From assembly GCA_038373885.1 (NCBI GenBank), contig JAWZYV010013186.1, positions 496,001 through 560,000 of the forward strand: DNA of 64,000 nucleotides, written 5' to 3'. This DNA comes from Cheiracanthium punctorium (Eukaryota; Arthropoda; Arachnida; Araneae; Cheiracanthiidae). The notes under the pieces are model-generated. The model did no database searches, had not been told where the DNA came from, and was given only the letters and a program-made list of their open reading frames with translations. Of this stretch, positions 10,022 through 20,934 are shown piece after piece. Positions within the stretch are counted from its first letter, which is position 1; each line of letters starts with the position of its first letter. Both the position numbers and the translations under genes were made by a program.

Positions 10022-12335
10022 TATTTATGTTCAGCTTGTTTATAACTCAATACTCATTGAAAATTTTTTTTCAATTTTTTGTAAAATAAAGACATTAGTT
10101 TCCAGCACTAAATTAACTAATTAGTTAATTACTAAACTAAAATAATAAGTGAAAAAACTGAAAAAACACTCAAAATACTGGTGTTAAACGATAAAGTAAT
10201 TAAAAAACTTTGTAAAAAACACACATAAGAAGTAAAAGGAATAAGTGTCATTTCAATGTTGATTACGATTAAAGTTTTTATGCTAGTTAAGATATGTTTA
10301 GTTATCAATTAGTAAACTGATAAACATTTACCCTTTATTTAAATATAAATTTAAGTGATTTTTAAAGCATAAATCCATTTTGACGGAAAAACACCGGGTC
10401 TAACCTCTGTCGTGTCAAAAAACCAACTCTGACACAGGAAAAAAACACCCAAATAATAAAGATTTTAAATACTCGCAGTTCAACTTGTCTCGAGAACTGT
10501 TGATTAGCACGGCTATTTGGGCTAATCTGGCGGCATTTGTCGTGACTGCCGAGCTTTATTTCAAGCCCTATTGTACAAAACACATTAGACTGTAGTGGAC
10601 TCAAATCATCAATCCTAACTTAATTTATATCAAAAATGTGCATTTTTCCCCCTCAAGCTAAAGTTTACAACAGACTTACCCAAGAATCCGAATTTCCAAT
10701 AATATATAAAAACATGAAAATTTCAGTATCCTTTTCAGATTTTTCAAAGCCAATTTTCAACTTTCCAGCACACCCAGGATCCCCTAAACCAGCGGGGCGA
10801 CCCCCCTGAAGCAGATTGACTTTCCCCTGCACCAGAAGAGGGCGCTTTTGAACTCTAACCCTTTTTACTTTTCAGATGCAGCGAAGGCTTCGATGTAAAC
10901 AGTCGAAAAAAAGGGGTTTTCCCCCCTCTGATAACAGAATCTAAATGTCTTTTGTTAATTTTGTGTGAGATGTGTTATTTTAACCCAGAAATGATTTGTG
11001 TTCGTCCTTTATCTTGGATTCACTGAAACAGGTAAACACAGTGGGAAACAAGAAGTCGACAGAAAAGCTACCAGGGCAGGTAGGCTAGATCCTTTTTATG
11101 AACTGTATTCCTTGACCTATATCAGAATCAAAATTTGAAAGAAATACAGTATAGCATTGTTTCACCCCCCCCCTCCCCCCGCTTCGGGGATGCAAAGACT
11201 TTGCAAGGGGGCCGTGGGTAAAAACAGGAAAAGAGCAAGTGATAATGCAGGCTTTAAAACATCATCTTATTTATTCTTATATTGACTCCAAAACATATCT
11301 ATTTTCGCTTAAAATGTTGATTCGAACTTCACTGATAACATTATTTTGTAGAAAAGGGGACTCAAAGTTCACTGCTAAAGAATAAAAAACTGAATGCATG
11401 CTGAGGAATATGAGAAAGGGAGGCGTCGTTGTAAGTTATCCTTTGTTGTGGCAGGGCACAATGTTAAAATATTGGGAATCGTTGCCCTAAGCCATTTGTT
11501 CTCGGTCCTCGGTGGTACGCGAAAATAATACAGCACTAGTACACAATAACTACACAAGGGGGTTCGTCTATTTCTTTCGAATTTCAGAAAGCGGTTCACA
11601 AGGAAAAAAGATTGGGAACCACTGCCCTATACAAATAAGAGAGAAAAAAACAAAGCAACTGTTTGGCGGGCTATGGTCAAGCGGAAAATCATATAGTCCT
11701 AAAAGAACATAAAAATTAAGTTTATCATTAAAAAACAATCGTTTCAATTGGCATCAGTGTTATTAGTGCATTTTCATAACTAAATCCGAACTTCAAAACC
11801 ATTTTTAATGGGCCCCAGTAGGAGAAAGTCCAACTTTCACCCGGGGTCCCTTAAATTTGAACCCATTCGAGAGGAGGTACCAACCCCTTGAAATCCGCAC
11901 CCCGAGAAGTAGTGTTAAACCTGTAGGACATCCCCAAAGCAGAATGTTTTGCAATGTTCTGCAACGCTCTCTCAACTAGCCAAAAATGTTCTGCAGGAAA
12001 TATGCCTTAATATACAGAGGGCTATTATGTTAGGATATTAGTAAGCGTAACCTGTATCTAAAATATTAAATGAAATTAGAGAAACTTTGTGTAATTATCA
12101 AAGTAACAAGGAAATGAAACATTAACCGAACAGATATATATATGTAGAGAAAATATTTCGAACTAAAGCTTAAAATTCCCGGTCGCCAGTCGGCGATTAA
12201 ACTTAAAAAACTGACGATTTACGACTTTCTGACTACCGGCCAGACGAATTCTATCGTTTGTTAACTCAGGTTTCGCACTAGACTGAGGGATTGCGCGATT
12301 CTTGCAATGCCACACAGAATCCCTCTCAAAACAAA

Positions 12336-12374
<39 letters not shown>

Positions 12375-13512
12375 AGCGGGCTTTTCCTGTGTGCTGGGTT
12401 GTTCAATTTTGATGAAGCAGCTAAATATTTAATGGGATTATTAAGAATCAAATATCATTAAATTCTATTGTTATCAAAATCATTTATGTATTATATTGCT
12501 AATTTTGATATTTATAATCTGCTGAGCTCATTCTAGGCGAGGTCAGTGGTGCGCCGCGCCCCGATGCCCTTTAAAAAAAAAAATTCGTTAGCGCCCCAAT
12601 GATGAAAAACTAGACACCCTCTTTTGCCAGCGAAGTTCTTTTTAATCTCTTAAGTTTCTTTAGCCCTTTTATTTGTTTAACTGTTATTTGTTTGCTTACA
12701 CCTAATGTGTTAATGACACTTGTCAAATGAAAAGGAGGAATTTGCACAACTGCTATGGTAATAGAACTTCTCCCGCCATCTTTCCCCCTCCCGGAAGCAC
12801 TGAAGCACTCGGGAGGCCCAGTCCCGGTAGTAGCGGACCTTGATGAGAAGGGGGATGGAAATCAACTGTGTAAAAACTAATTAATGGACCGATTTGTTTG
12901 AAAATTTGGGGATCACTTTTAAATGCAAAAATTGATTCAGAGTCTAAATTTTAGAAAGACATCTTAATTTGTTCAAAAGTTAGAAATTTATTGTCAAAAC
13001 ATAATTTCTTTCCCCTTTCTTACATTGTAGCTTGGAGTTACAGAATGCTTTGTGGTTTTCTTTGTGAGCTAGACGGGGAGGCAAATGTTCTTATCTCTTT
13101 TCCGGCTATTTCAATATTACCACTTAAATAGATGACCAGCTGATTGTTAATATCAACGGAATATTTATTATGGCTGCATGATAATCCTGAAAAAATTTTT
13201 AGCTATTGTTGTCCATAAAAAAAAATAATAATTAAGAACTGGAATTTGTAGTGGAATAAATATTGAATAACTGGAATAGATATTTATACCATTATAGGGT
13301 TATTTTGAACAGAAGAGTTATTAATATTTTTATGCATTAACTATAATATTTTAATTGTTTGAACTTTGCAAAATAGAGAATGAAAATAAAAGTAAAATAA
13401 TTTTCTCAATAAAAAGACTTTTGTTCCTTAAGACTTCTGGGTATTTCATATTTAAAATCTTTTCTCTTCCTTTATAATCTTACCCCCCCCCTTCCTACAA
13501 CCAAATGCTCAG
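10022..13512. other. Repeat-rich spacer, no supported gene
   Basis: The stretch holds a fragment related to the foldback retroelement ends (10171), pyrimidine runs near 11165, hAT-type terminal words (ATTGGGAACCACTGCCC near 11610), a 44-bp poly-A tract near 12329–12372, and a possible hAT-like end (CAGTGGTGCGCCGCG near 12545). Reading frames are short and unrecognised. Confidence 0.5.
10171..10250 (+). repeat. Fragment of the foldback retroelement family
   Basis: AATACTGGTGTTAAACGATA, then AAGTAATTAAAAAACTTTGT and AACACACATAAGAAGTAA, match the outer arm of the element at 27166–27921. A diverged relative is at 36166. The palindrome and the hammerhead-like core are not present, so only the terminal part remains. 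Confidence 0.75.
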
Positions 13513-13761
13513 AAGTCTGGTGCACTTAAGTACACAAGCAGTGTAACAGACCCTGTGTCTCCTTGTCATGAAGCATGCAAAAGTGCTAGTGCAAATATAA
13601 TGAGACGTTTCTTTGGTGAAGATGGGCCTGGAAAGTTGATATGTGTTTGCACTGCTGACATTTTATATACAGCTTTCTTTCCATCTTTTTCTGGGGAGTT
13701 AAATGAGTATGGAGAAAAAGAACTTGCAGAATTCTGTACAGTTTTTAATAAAATATATTGA
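13513..13761 (+). CDS. Possible terminal exon of an unrecognised gene
   Basis: After a pyrimidine-rich tract ending in AG (13511–13512), an open frame of 82 codons runs to TGA at 13759–13761. It contains SPCHEACKSASANIMRRFF and LICVCTADILYTAFFPSF. AATAAA overlaps the end of the frame, which would be unusually tight for a poly-A signal. I do not recognise the peptide, and no upstream exon can be linked to it. It may be a relic or a chance frame. Confidence 0.25.
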   Translation, partial: KSGALKYTSSVTDPVSPCHEACKSASANIMRRFFGEDGPGKLICVCTADILYTAFFPSFSGELNEYGEKELAEFCTVFNKIY

Positions 13762-14336
13762 ATTTTTCGATTTTTCAGAAGAGATAATTAGAAAATATAA
13801 TCGGGCCAATAATTTAAATTTATCATACGCTATCGATGTTAATTTTTATATAAGTAAGGCTAAATATTCTTAATTGCAACAAAAACCATAAAATATTCAA
13901 ATGTTGCATTTGCAAAATGTCGCAATTCTCAAGATTTTCAGACCGATGTTTCGAAATCGCGTAAATTTTCGGACCCGTTTATAGTAGTTTTGCATTTCTA
14001 AATGCATCCATAATTAATTAAAGCATAGTATTATCTATAATAATTATGAATAAATTGTAATAGGAAGACCAGTTTAACAAAACAATCGTTCACAGCATAA
14101 ACTTGCAAGAGCGCGAAACATCCGGAGCATCGGTACTAACTGCTTTTGCTACGGCGGTAAAATCTGAAATTATGAATATTTATTAAATAATTTGCAGCCG
14201 TCTAGTTACTAAACATAACTTCTGACATTGCAGTATCAAGATCGACAGGCGGAATTGCTTATCTCCCTTTCCCTTTCTAAGTATGCGCGCATATTTGTTT
14301 GAAAATCCTGATTGCGTTTTCTTGTTGTGTCAGCAG

Positions 14337-14415
14337 AAAACGAACATCGGAGAGGCCATCGCTCACGAAAGATGAAATAAAAAAGCTATTTAATAAACAT
14401 CATAGTCAGAAGAAG
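14337..14415 (+). CDS. Possible internal exon, basic peptide
   Basis: A 79-nt open segment is preceded by a pyrimidine-rich acceptor (…TTGTTGTGTCAGCAG) and followed by AAG|GTAAAT. The peptide is highly basic and polar (KRTSERPSLTKDEIKK, LFNKHHSQKK). Both splice signals are good, but no partner exon is found, so this remains a candidate only. Confidence 0.25.
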
Positions 14416-15456
14416 GTAAATTATTTGCAAAAATGCATTTTAACCGGTTGCATGTATGAAGGTCTAATTTTACTACTTGTAATTTTAAAGTGGCCATTTT
14501 AATCGATTGTATTTTTGTAAAGGAGCCGTTTTAATCCAATTTTTTTAAAGGGGTCGCACATAACAATTCTCAGTTTTATATGTTCCTATAATTTTTCAAA
14601 ATTATAGGAGTATTACACTCAAAGCAAGAGACTTTGTCTCGAGCAGACATATTTACCAGGGGAAAAAACGTAGCTAGAAAATGAATGTGAATGATATTGC
14701 AAGTGATAAGCGCTGTCCGTTCTCCACATGTGGGGTCCAAAAAGGTGGCGCTCTCCCAGAAGGAGATGATCAGGCGCCTTTTGGGTGATAATTAACTTTT
14801 GACTAATTGCCGCCGTGTCATCTCCCCCCCCCCCCCCACAAAGGAATATATTCTTTCTATGCCTGGATGCAGGAGATGAAATGGTATCCCTCCAGATTGC
14901 TGTCTGGCTTTTGAGTTTGACTTTCTGTTTGAAGTGATTGATTTCTCCCCTCCCTCTCCCTTTTCAGTCCTCATTCGTAATTGTTCTGCAGCGGAGCTCT
15001 TTGTTCTGCGACGCACGTCGCCGATTTCGGCATGTTCTGCGTTGGGGTAGGACATTGGAGCCACGATGGACTTGACGTGCACCATCTCCCACTAGCGTAC
15101 ACAGTCCCACAGCACTCCAGTCTAGAGAGAGGAGTTGACCCTCCCAAGTTCTGACCAAGCCAGATGCTACTTCACTTGCCGTGTTCTTATGGGAACAGGG
15201 TTTACCGCCTAGACCACTGCGGGATAAAAAAACCAGTACACAAATAAAACAACTGATTAAAAAAAAAAAAAAAAGAAAAACTACTTCAATGAAAAATCAT
15301 TTCCATTATTAAATAGTACAGTTTAGCAATTTCTCACCAAATATTTGAAAGATATAGCGAAGCTGGGATCCATTTTGCAAACTAACATGCTTACACTAGA
15401 TGTGGCAATAAATCATAAAAAGTTGCCAACCTTTGTGACATTATATTTCTGCCAGC
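14416..15456. other. Spacer with possible antisense SINE remnant
   Basis: No gene is seen. Near 15170–15230 the minus strand contains an A-box-like CAGTGGTCTAGGCGG resembling a tRNA-derived SINE head, but I could not find a matching B box. A run of 14 C lies near 14825. Confidence 0.35.
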
Positions 15457-15616
15457 CAGGGGCGTAGCTAAGGGGGGGGGGGGGTCATAACCCCCATGAG
15501 GAATTTTTTGCTATACAAATTGTATATTCTTCACTACATTATCATCCACACGTATACATAGAGATGTAGTAGCCGTAACCCCCCCCCCCCATGAAGAATT
15601 TCTGGCTACACCCCTG
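15457..15616. mobile_element. Short hAT-like MITE, 160 bp
   Basis: The ends CAGGGGCGTAGCTAAGG and (reverse) CAGGGGTGTAGCCAGAAA are inverted repeats. The flanking 8-bp duplication CTGCCAGC is perfect (15449–15456 and 15617–15624). The interior is mostly G- and C-tracts around ATGAAGAATT-like words, so it forms a near hairpin. It has no coding capacity. Confidence 0.9.
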
Positions 15617-16206
15617 CTGCCAGCACTTTAGGCGGTCGTTTAAGAACATGACTTTTTTTCTCGATTTTCTGAATCATAACACAGTGAACGCGCAATAACT
15701 CGAAGTCCCGTAAGTCGAATCTTCATTCATCAACAAGGCACCCCACCCCAAGCAGATAGACTCCGCGTAGCTTTGCCTTAACAACACAAACAAACAAACT
15801 TGTGTTAGCAGTTGAGCCAATCAGCATTTCAAATGCAAACAAAAGTATCCTTTGAGTTTAGGATAATTATAAATTTATACTTCAAACTCAGGAGACATAC
15901 GATTACAAATACTTAGATACATACAAATGAAGTAATTTATGCGAATCTGCATTTTAAATGTAAACAAAGGAAAAGTTTCTCTTTTGGTTTCAGAATAAAT
16001 GCAATGTTGTTAAGAACCGGGAGAAAAGGCTAGGAAAACTTCAGCCTCATCCCCACCCCATTTAAAAAAGGTCATTGCTTAGGGTAGATAAAAGATGCTT
16101 GTTTTTAAGTCAAATAAATATTTTTTTAAGAGGGAGGGGCTAATTAAAATAAATTCTGTACATGCTATATGCATTATTTCATATCATTATTGAAAAAGCA
16201 ATATTT

Positions 16207-16716
16207 TAGGGTTTCTACAGATTTCACAGCTTTTGCTTCCCTGACATCTATCATGCTCTTCCCCGACTTTTTATCTAGTGTGCTTTCTTGATTTTTGCAT
16301 TTCTGTTTTTAATATTACATCCTTTAATTAATAACTTTATATATTTTGCCCCCTTTTTACAAATAATAATAATAATAAAATCAATATACACAAAAATATT
16401 ATTGGACATCACTGGATTCTAACAAAAACCCTGTTTGATAATCATTTAGGATAAAATTAAGAATATTTCAACTGAACAAGATATGTTAATAACGGACACA
16501 TTTTAAAATTATTTATAAGGTTCAATAAGAAAATGAAAATAAAACAATTTCTACAATTAGGTTCAAACAGGAAGTATTTTCTTGATTTTGCCGCAAAATT
16601 CAAATATTCTTGCATTTCCCTGACCTTTCTTCAATTTCTTCAAATTTCCCCGACTTTTTTCCCAAATCCCTGACCAAAACTCATTGCCCTGACTTTCCAC
16701 GTCTGTAGAAACTCTG
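16207..16716. mobile_element. MITE with TAGGGTTTCTACAGA ends
   Basis: The left end TAGGGTTTCTACAGA and the reversed right end CAGAGTTTCTACAGACGTGG form inverted repeats. The interior near both ends carries repeated TTCCCTGAC words. Five-bp flanks are identical (TATTT at 16202–16206 and 16717–16721), though AT-rich flanks could match by chance. The ends resemble the element at 23672. Confidence 0.75.
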
Positions 16717-16721
16717 TATTT

Positions 16722-18847
16722 GTATGTAGCTTTCAACAGGCTAAGTTGCCAACTTTTTTTTGTCTCCAACATCTAACCTTGGGAATATTTGGACTATATT
16801 CCGTATCCGGTGCTGTTTACATATCGATGATTGTTTACATGTTTCATTTGGTGATCGTTCTGGCGCCGTCATGCGCGATGCACAGCGGGAGTGAAGTACC
16901 CTGCCGGTGGTAGTTTTGACTGGCAACCATAAAGAAATGTGCATCGTCTCGTCAGTTTGGGAATTTGAAATTGTTTCATGTTATGGATGGAAGGGAATGA
17001 AATATGTTATGTTATTGTATGAAAAGAATGTGTGTGTGTGTGTTGTTTGTTAGAAATATGGTGTGAATATAAAGCTAAATAAAAGAAAGCATGCTGGTTT
17101 TACGTTATCAGCTGGTGGGTATTAGGGACATTTCTGAGCGGTTAATTAAAAAAAAATAAAGGTAAGTGCTTTTTTTTAACGAATCTTTGCAATGTTTAAG
17201 GTTTTTAATGTGAATTTTAAATTGATATTGGATGTTTTTATGTTGTCATAAAGGCTATTTATGTGCTATTCTAATCATAGTGACTTATGAGGTGTGCAAC
17301 TAGGTTGTTTAATCCTCCAATGTTTTTTGTGAGTTGAAAACAGGCCAGTGTTTGCCCAGTTTACATAGCTGTAGAACTAGGTTGCTTCACCCACTGTAGA
17401 TTTTTAGTTAAAAACGGTCCACTGTTTGCTCATTTTAAATTACCTGTTACTGAATTTGCAGGCATTTTTTGGTACATATGGATGGTGTATTTTGTTTTAA
17501 CGTTTTTGTTAGTAGAATATATGTGCAATTTTAATGTGTTAAAATACTTTGCTGATTGTGCAAGATGGTTGGCGACAGTCACTGGAGCTTGGCAAACCGC
17601 CAAGCTCCAGCGACTGTCGCCGTATTTACATGGGGTGCATACCGTCTTTTATGATTTTACCCTGATATATATTAAAAGTTGGAAATTAATTTTTTGTCAG
17701 TAATTCCTATTATTAGAAATTCAAAACCTGGATGGCAGATTCTCGACACTACATATAATACTGCATAGAAACTACAAATGATAAATACTTCATCTTCTAA
17801 CAAGTTATAAACTGTTGCAAAAATTAACTACGTTTACACACACATATATATATACATTGATTGATTAGTTTCGTTTTTGCTTGAACCCAAATAGTAAAGC
17901 ACCAGAAGATAAGAAGAGATGTACAGATATACTCATTCAAGCATTTATAATTACTTTGAAACACCGTTTTAAAGTCAATAACGAACTCAAATTTTGTATA
18001 CAATCCAAACATATATCGGGAAACTGGTGCACAGACAAAAACAAAACAAAAAATCTAAGGTTTTCAAATTCTTCGACTACTCTACGAAACTGAAAACTTT
18101 TTACCTTACTTTTAAACCATTGGTAGTTATTTCTGAAGGGAAGCTAAGCGTGTAATTTCTATCAACTAACTAACTTACATACGTCATTGTTTGCACGGAT
18201 AAATTGATAATAACTTATAATAACTTACCCTAAAGTGACAAAAAATTCAGTAGTGTAGATAAAAACTCCTTTGATAAAATAACATTTTAGGACATCGTCA
18301 GCTCTTTAAATATGTCATCCAATAGCAGCTTACAGTACTAGCTTTTCGTTCATTATTAGCGTAAATGGGGAGAAAAAAATTCATAAAATGTGGTACAAGT
18401 AAATAAAAAACACTTTTCTCAGATTTAATTTCATACTATAAAACTGAAAACGTGGACACTAAATTGAAAAACGCAAGGGATAAAAGAGCAACCACTCAGT
18501 TGGCATATCTAAACAATTCATTCACTTAACACGATTCGTTCTCGTTTGTTTATGCGATAAAAATCAGTCAACAGCAATTGCACTCTTGTTTCCAGACGTT
18601 TAGATGTGACGTCACGTCAGAGGGATGTCTCACAGTTTGAGCGTTCCTTCACGAAAACGGTGTCGGACTGCAACTGGCGCGAGCGGTGCAAGTGTGAAAC
18701 GCCTAAAACAGTGGATTATATTTCTTAAAAATATGAACAAAGTATAGGAAAAAGTACTCGTCTTTTGTCATCATTCAGTAATTTTTTAAAAAGAAGCTAA
18801 TGAATTCCAATACTTTTTATCAAACAAATAGATCATTTGGCGGTGAC
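16722..18847. other. AT-rich spacer, no supported gene
   Basis: Apart from a GT microsatellite near 17030 and the hairpin at 17571, I see only short unrecognised frames and no splice-supported exon. Confidence 0.5.
17571..17621. repeat. 51-bp near-perfect hairpin
   Basis: A 23-bp arm (GGCGACAGTCACTGGAGCTT plus GGC) is followed by a 5-nt loop (AAACC) and its reverse complement with a single mismatch. It is GC-rich in AT-rich surroundings. The loop is short for a microRNA precursor, and no terminal duplication is evident. Confidence 0.85.
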
Positions 18848-19622
18848 GTTGGGCGCATTCGTAAACGACAGACTCGTTGCACGAGTTGTCGTAAGAAAAC
18901 TGGAATGCTTGTGTTTAGTGCTATCAGTAGCTATCAGTTTCTTTTGACTTAACGAACAACTTCAGTTTATTTAGTTTCGTCGCCTAAGAGAGGTGTTTGT
19001 TTACAATTCGCGAATGCGTTATTTTTGCTGAGGAGAGTTTTTAGTACATACTCCATATAAAATCAACAGGATTTTTAAAAGAAAGAATGGCCATCATTGA
19101 AGTGCACAGATCAAAATTTAGAAATTTCAACTTAAACTTCATTTATTCAAAAGTATTTAGCAAGAGAAGTTCAAATTTCGCTCATAACGGTTTAAATCAA
19201 CTTCAATCTCAACACGAAAATGTGCATTTTTGATTTTACTAAAATGAAAAATACGAGAAAATGATTATCTTTGAAAAATTATGTACCTTCTTAGCAGTTT
19301 CTAACGTATGCATGAATTTCCTCCTCGAAAAAATAATATTTGCAGCTTCAGCAAACGTAAAAAACTTTTCATAACAATATACTTTTCCATAACAACGGGC
19401 GATATTTGTAAACAGCAACAACGTGCAGCAAGTGTATCTTCTCAAAAACTGAAAGAACCTGATCTGGGCTCAGTTTACTTCGTTTAAAACTAATCGCACT
19501 CAGTTTTGTATACGAACGCTTTAGTTTATAAACTGAATGCACTCAGTTTCCTTTACGAACACCTTAGATGGAAACTCGTTGCACGAGTGTAACTTGTTTG
19601 ACGTTTACGAGTGCGATCGTCC
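18848..19622. mobile_element. Possible DNA transposon remnant with inverted ends
   Basis: GGGCGCATTCGTAAACGAC near 18848 and the reversed right end (CGCACTCGTAAACGTC near 19600) are inverted. Inside each lies the same short palindrome, CTCGTTGCACGAG (about 18870 and 19577). Target-site duplications could not be defined and no transposase frame remains. The ends are reminiscent of PIF/Harbinger-type elements, but that is only a suggestion. Confidence 0.4.
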
Positions 19623-20132
19623 AATGATGTCACCTCTGAATGATCAGCTTAGCCTCGCTGCGGATGGTCCCCGTTTTGCCTCTCAGCTTTGGGATGAGAC
19701 TAGCCTCTCTGCGACAGGCCTTCTCATCAAGGTGCATTCATACTGGACATTCCGGGACACTCAGATTCCGTTCTGGTCTACCCACCGTTCTTTTTCGTTT
19801 TGAAACGTAGGTTGTACACGATAAAGGCACCAATGCAATCACGCCGTAAGCCGGTGAACTGTGACGTCGTAACCAATGCAATTGTAACCAATGTCGTGCG
19901 TCGTAACCAATGTTCTGGAAACGTTCTCTTCTAATTAGGTGTAGCTTCGCTCCCGCAGCGAAGGTGGAATATCTGTTCTTGCCAGATATTCTGCAAATCC
20001 TCTGCGAATCCGCCACCCATTGAGAAATGGGGAATACAGTTTGACAGAAAGCAGCTTTCGTAATGTATTTTCATTGGGAAAACACCGATTTTTAACATTC
20101 AAAAAACAGGTATTAAATCCCAGTTTTTGGAT

Positions 20133-20640
20133 GAGCCGCAGAGGTGATGCGATAGCTTAAGAGCCATTTATTTATTTATTTGCCAGGAGAGGACAGCTCG
20201 CGTCACTGAATGTGTCGCTCAGAGCTACATATACGTCCTTCCCGAAATTTTCCGCCACAATTTGGAACCTCATCAGAAGTTGGGGGACTTCTGAATATTG
20301 GCACCCCTCGGAAACTGCTAGAGACCGCCGAGAGGACTTTCGGAACAACGGATTTAGCGTGCACGTACACCGCATGTACACGGTGGTCTTTAGTGGTACG
20401 CCGGTATCGAACCCGCAACCTTCCGGTTATGAGTCCAACGCCTTAACCACTGGGCTACCACGGCCCCCTTAGGAGCCATTGTATCACGCCTTTGGTTCAG
20501 GTTCGAACCCCGGCTTGGGTGTGGATGTTAACTTGCCCGTCAGTTCACAAAGGATAACACTGGCCGCCTACTGGATACCCCCATAATAAAAGAATTACAA
20601 AACCCTTAGGCAGTTGTGGTGGGCAATGCCTAAGCGGCAA
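20133..20640 (+). mobile_element. tRNA-derived SINE interrupted by a second SINE
   Basis: The head (GAGGTGATGCGATAGCTTAAG) and the B box GGTTCGAACCCCGGCTTGGG match the SINE family at 40880 and 54441. The body words TTAACTTGCCCGTC, GGATAACACTGGCCG and CCCCCATAATAAA also match. It is split between A and B boxes by the antisense SINE at 20169–20470. Confidence 0.75.
20169..20470 (-). mobile_element. Second SINE, antisense, inserted in the first
   Basis: Read on the minus strand, it begins GGGCCGTGGTAGCCCAGTGG and carries the B box GGTTCGATACCGG, with a CAT anticodon-like loop (GGACTCATAACC). It ends in (AAAT)n. The flanks aagagccatt (20159–20168) and aggagccatt (20471–20480) form a 10-bp target duplication with one mismatch, as expected for LINE-driven SINE integration. 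Confidence 0.85.
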
Positions 20641-20824
20641 GTGCCTGCCCGTTAAAAAAAGTTTTGGGATGATTGTAATGAATGGAACTAGTTAAGCAAA
20701 CCTGAACCTTATTTCCTAGCAGAATTTTTATATTTTGACGAGATTAGGGATAGTTAAAATTTCTGTTTCTAATATAGGCTTTTACTGGTTTGAAGACAAT
20801 GGGAGATCCTGAGCAGAAAGGATG

Positions 20825-20934
20825 CCCAGCAAACACACACAGGTTCTCTGAACGTCTATTAAAGTTCAGAAGACGTTCAGAAAACGTCTTCTGAACGTTA
20901 ATAGACGTTTAGAGAACCGTATGTGTTTGCTGGG
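20825..20934. mobile_element. 110-bp palindromic MITE (CCCAGCAAACAC ends)
   Basis: The element is almost entirely an inverted repeat. The arms begin CCCAGCAAACACACACAGG and contain TTCTCTGAACGTCTATTAA and AGAAGACGTT. They fold on a centre near 20880. No coding capacity exists and the target duplication is not clear. Confidence 0.85.

Noticed and set aside
17571..17621. microRNA precursor
   Set aside because: The loop is only 5 nt and the arms are nearly perfect, which is atypical; no small-RNA evidence is available.
20388..20470. Functional tRNA gene (CAT anticodon-like loop, minus strand)
   Set aside because: It is followed by a SINE body with an (AAAT)n tail and a 10-bp target duplication, so it is a SINE head.
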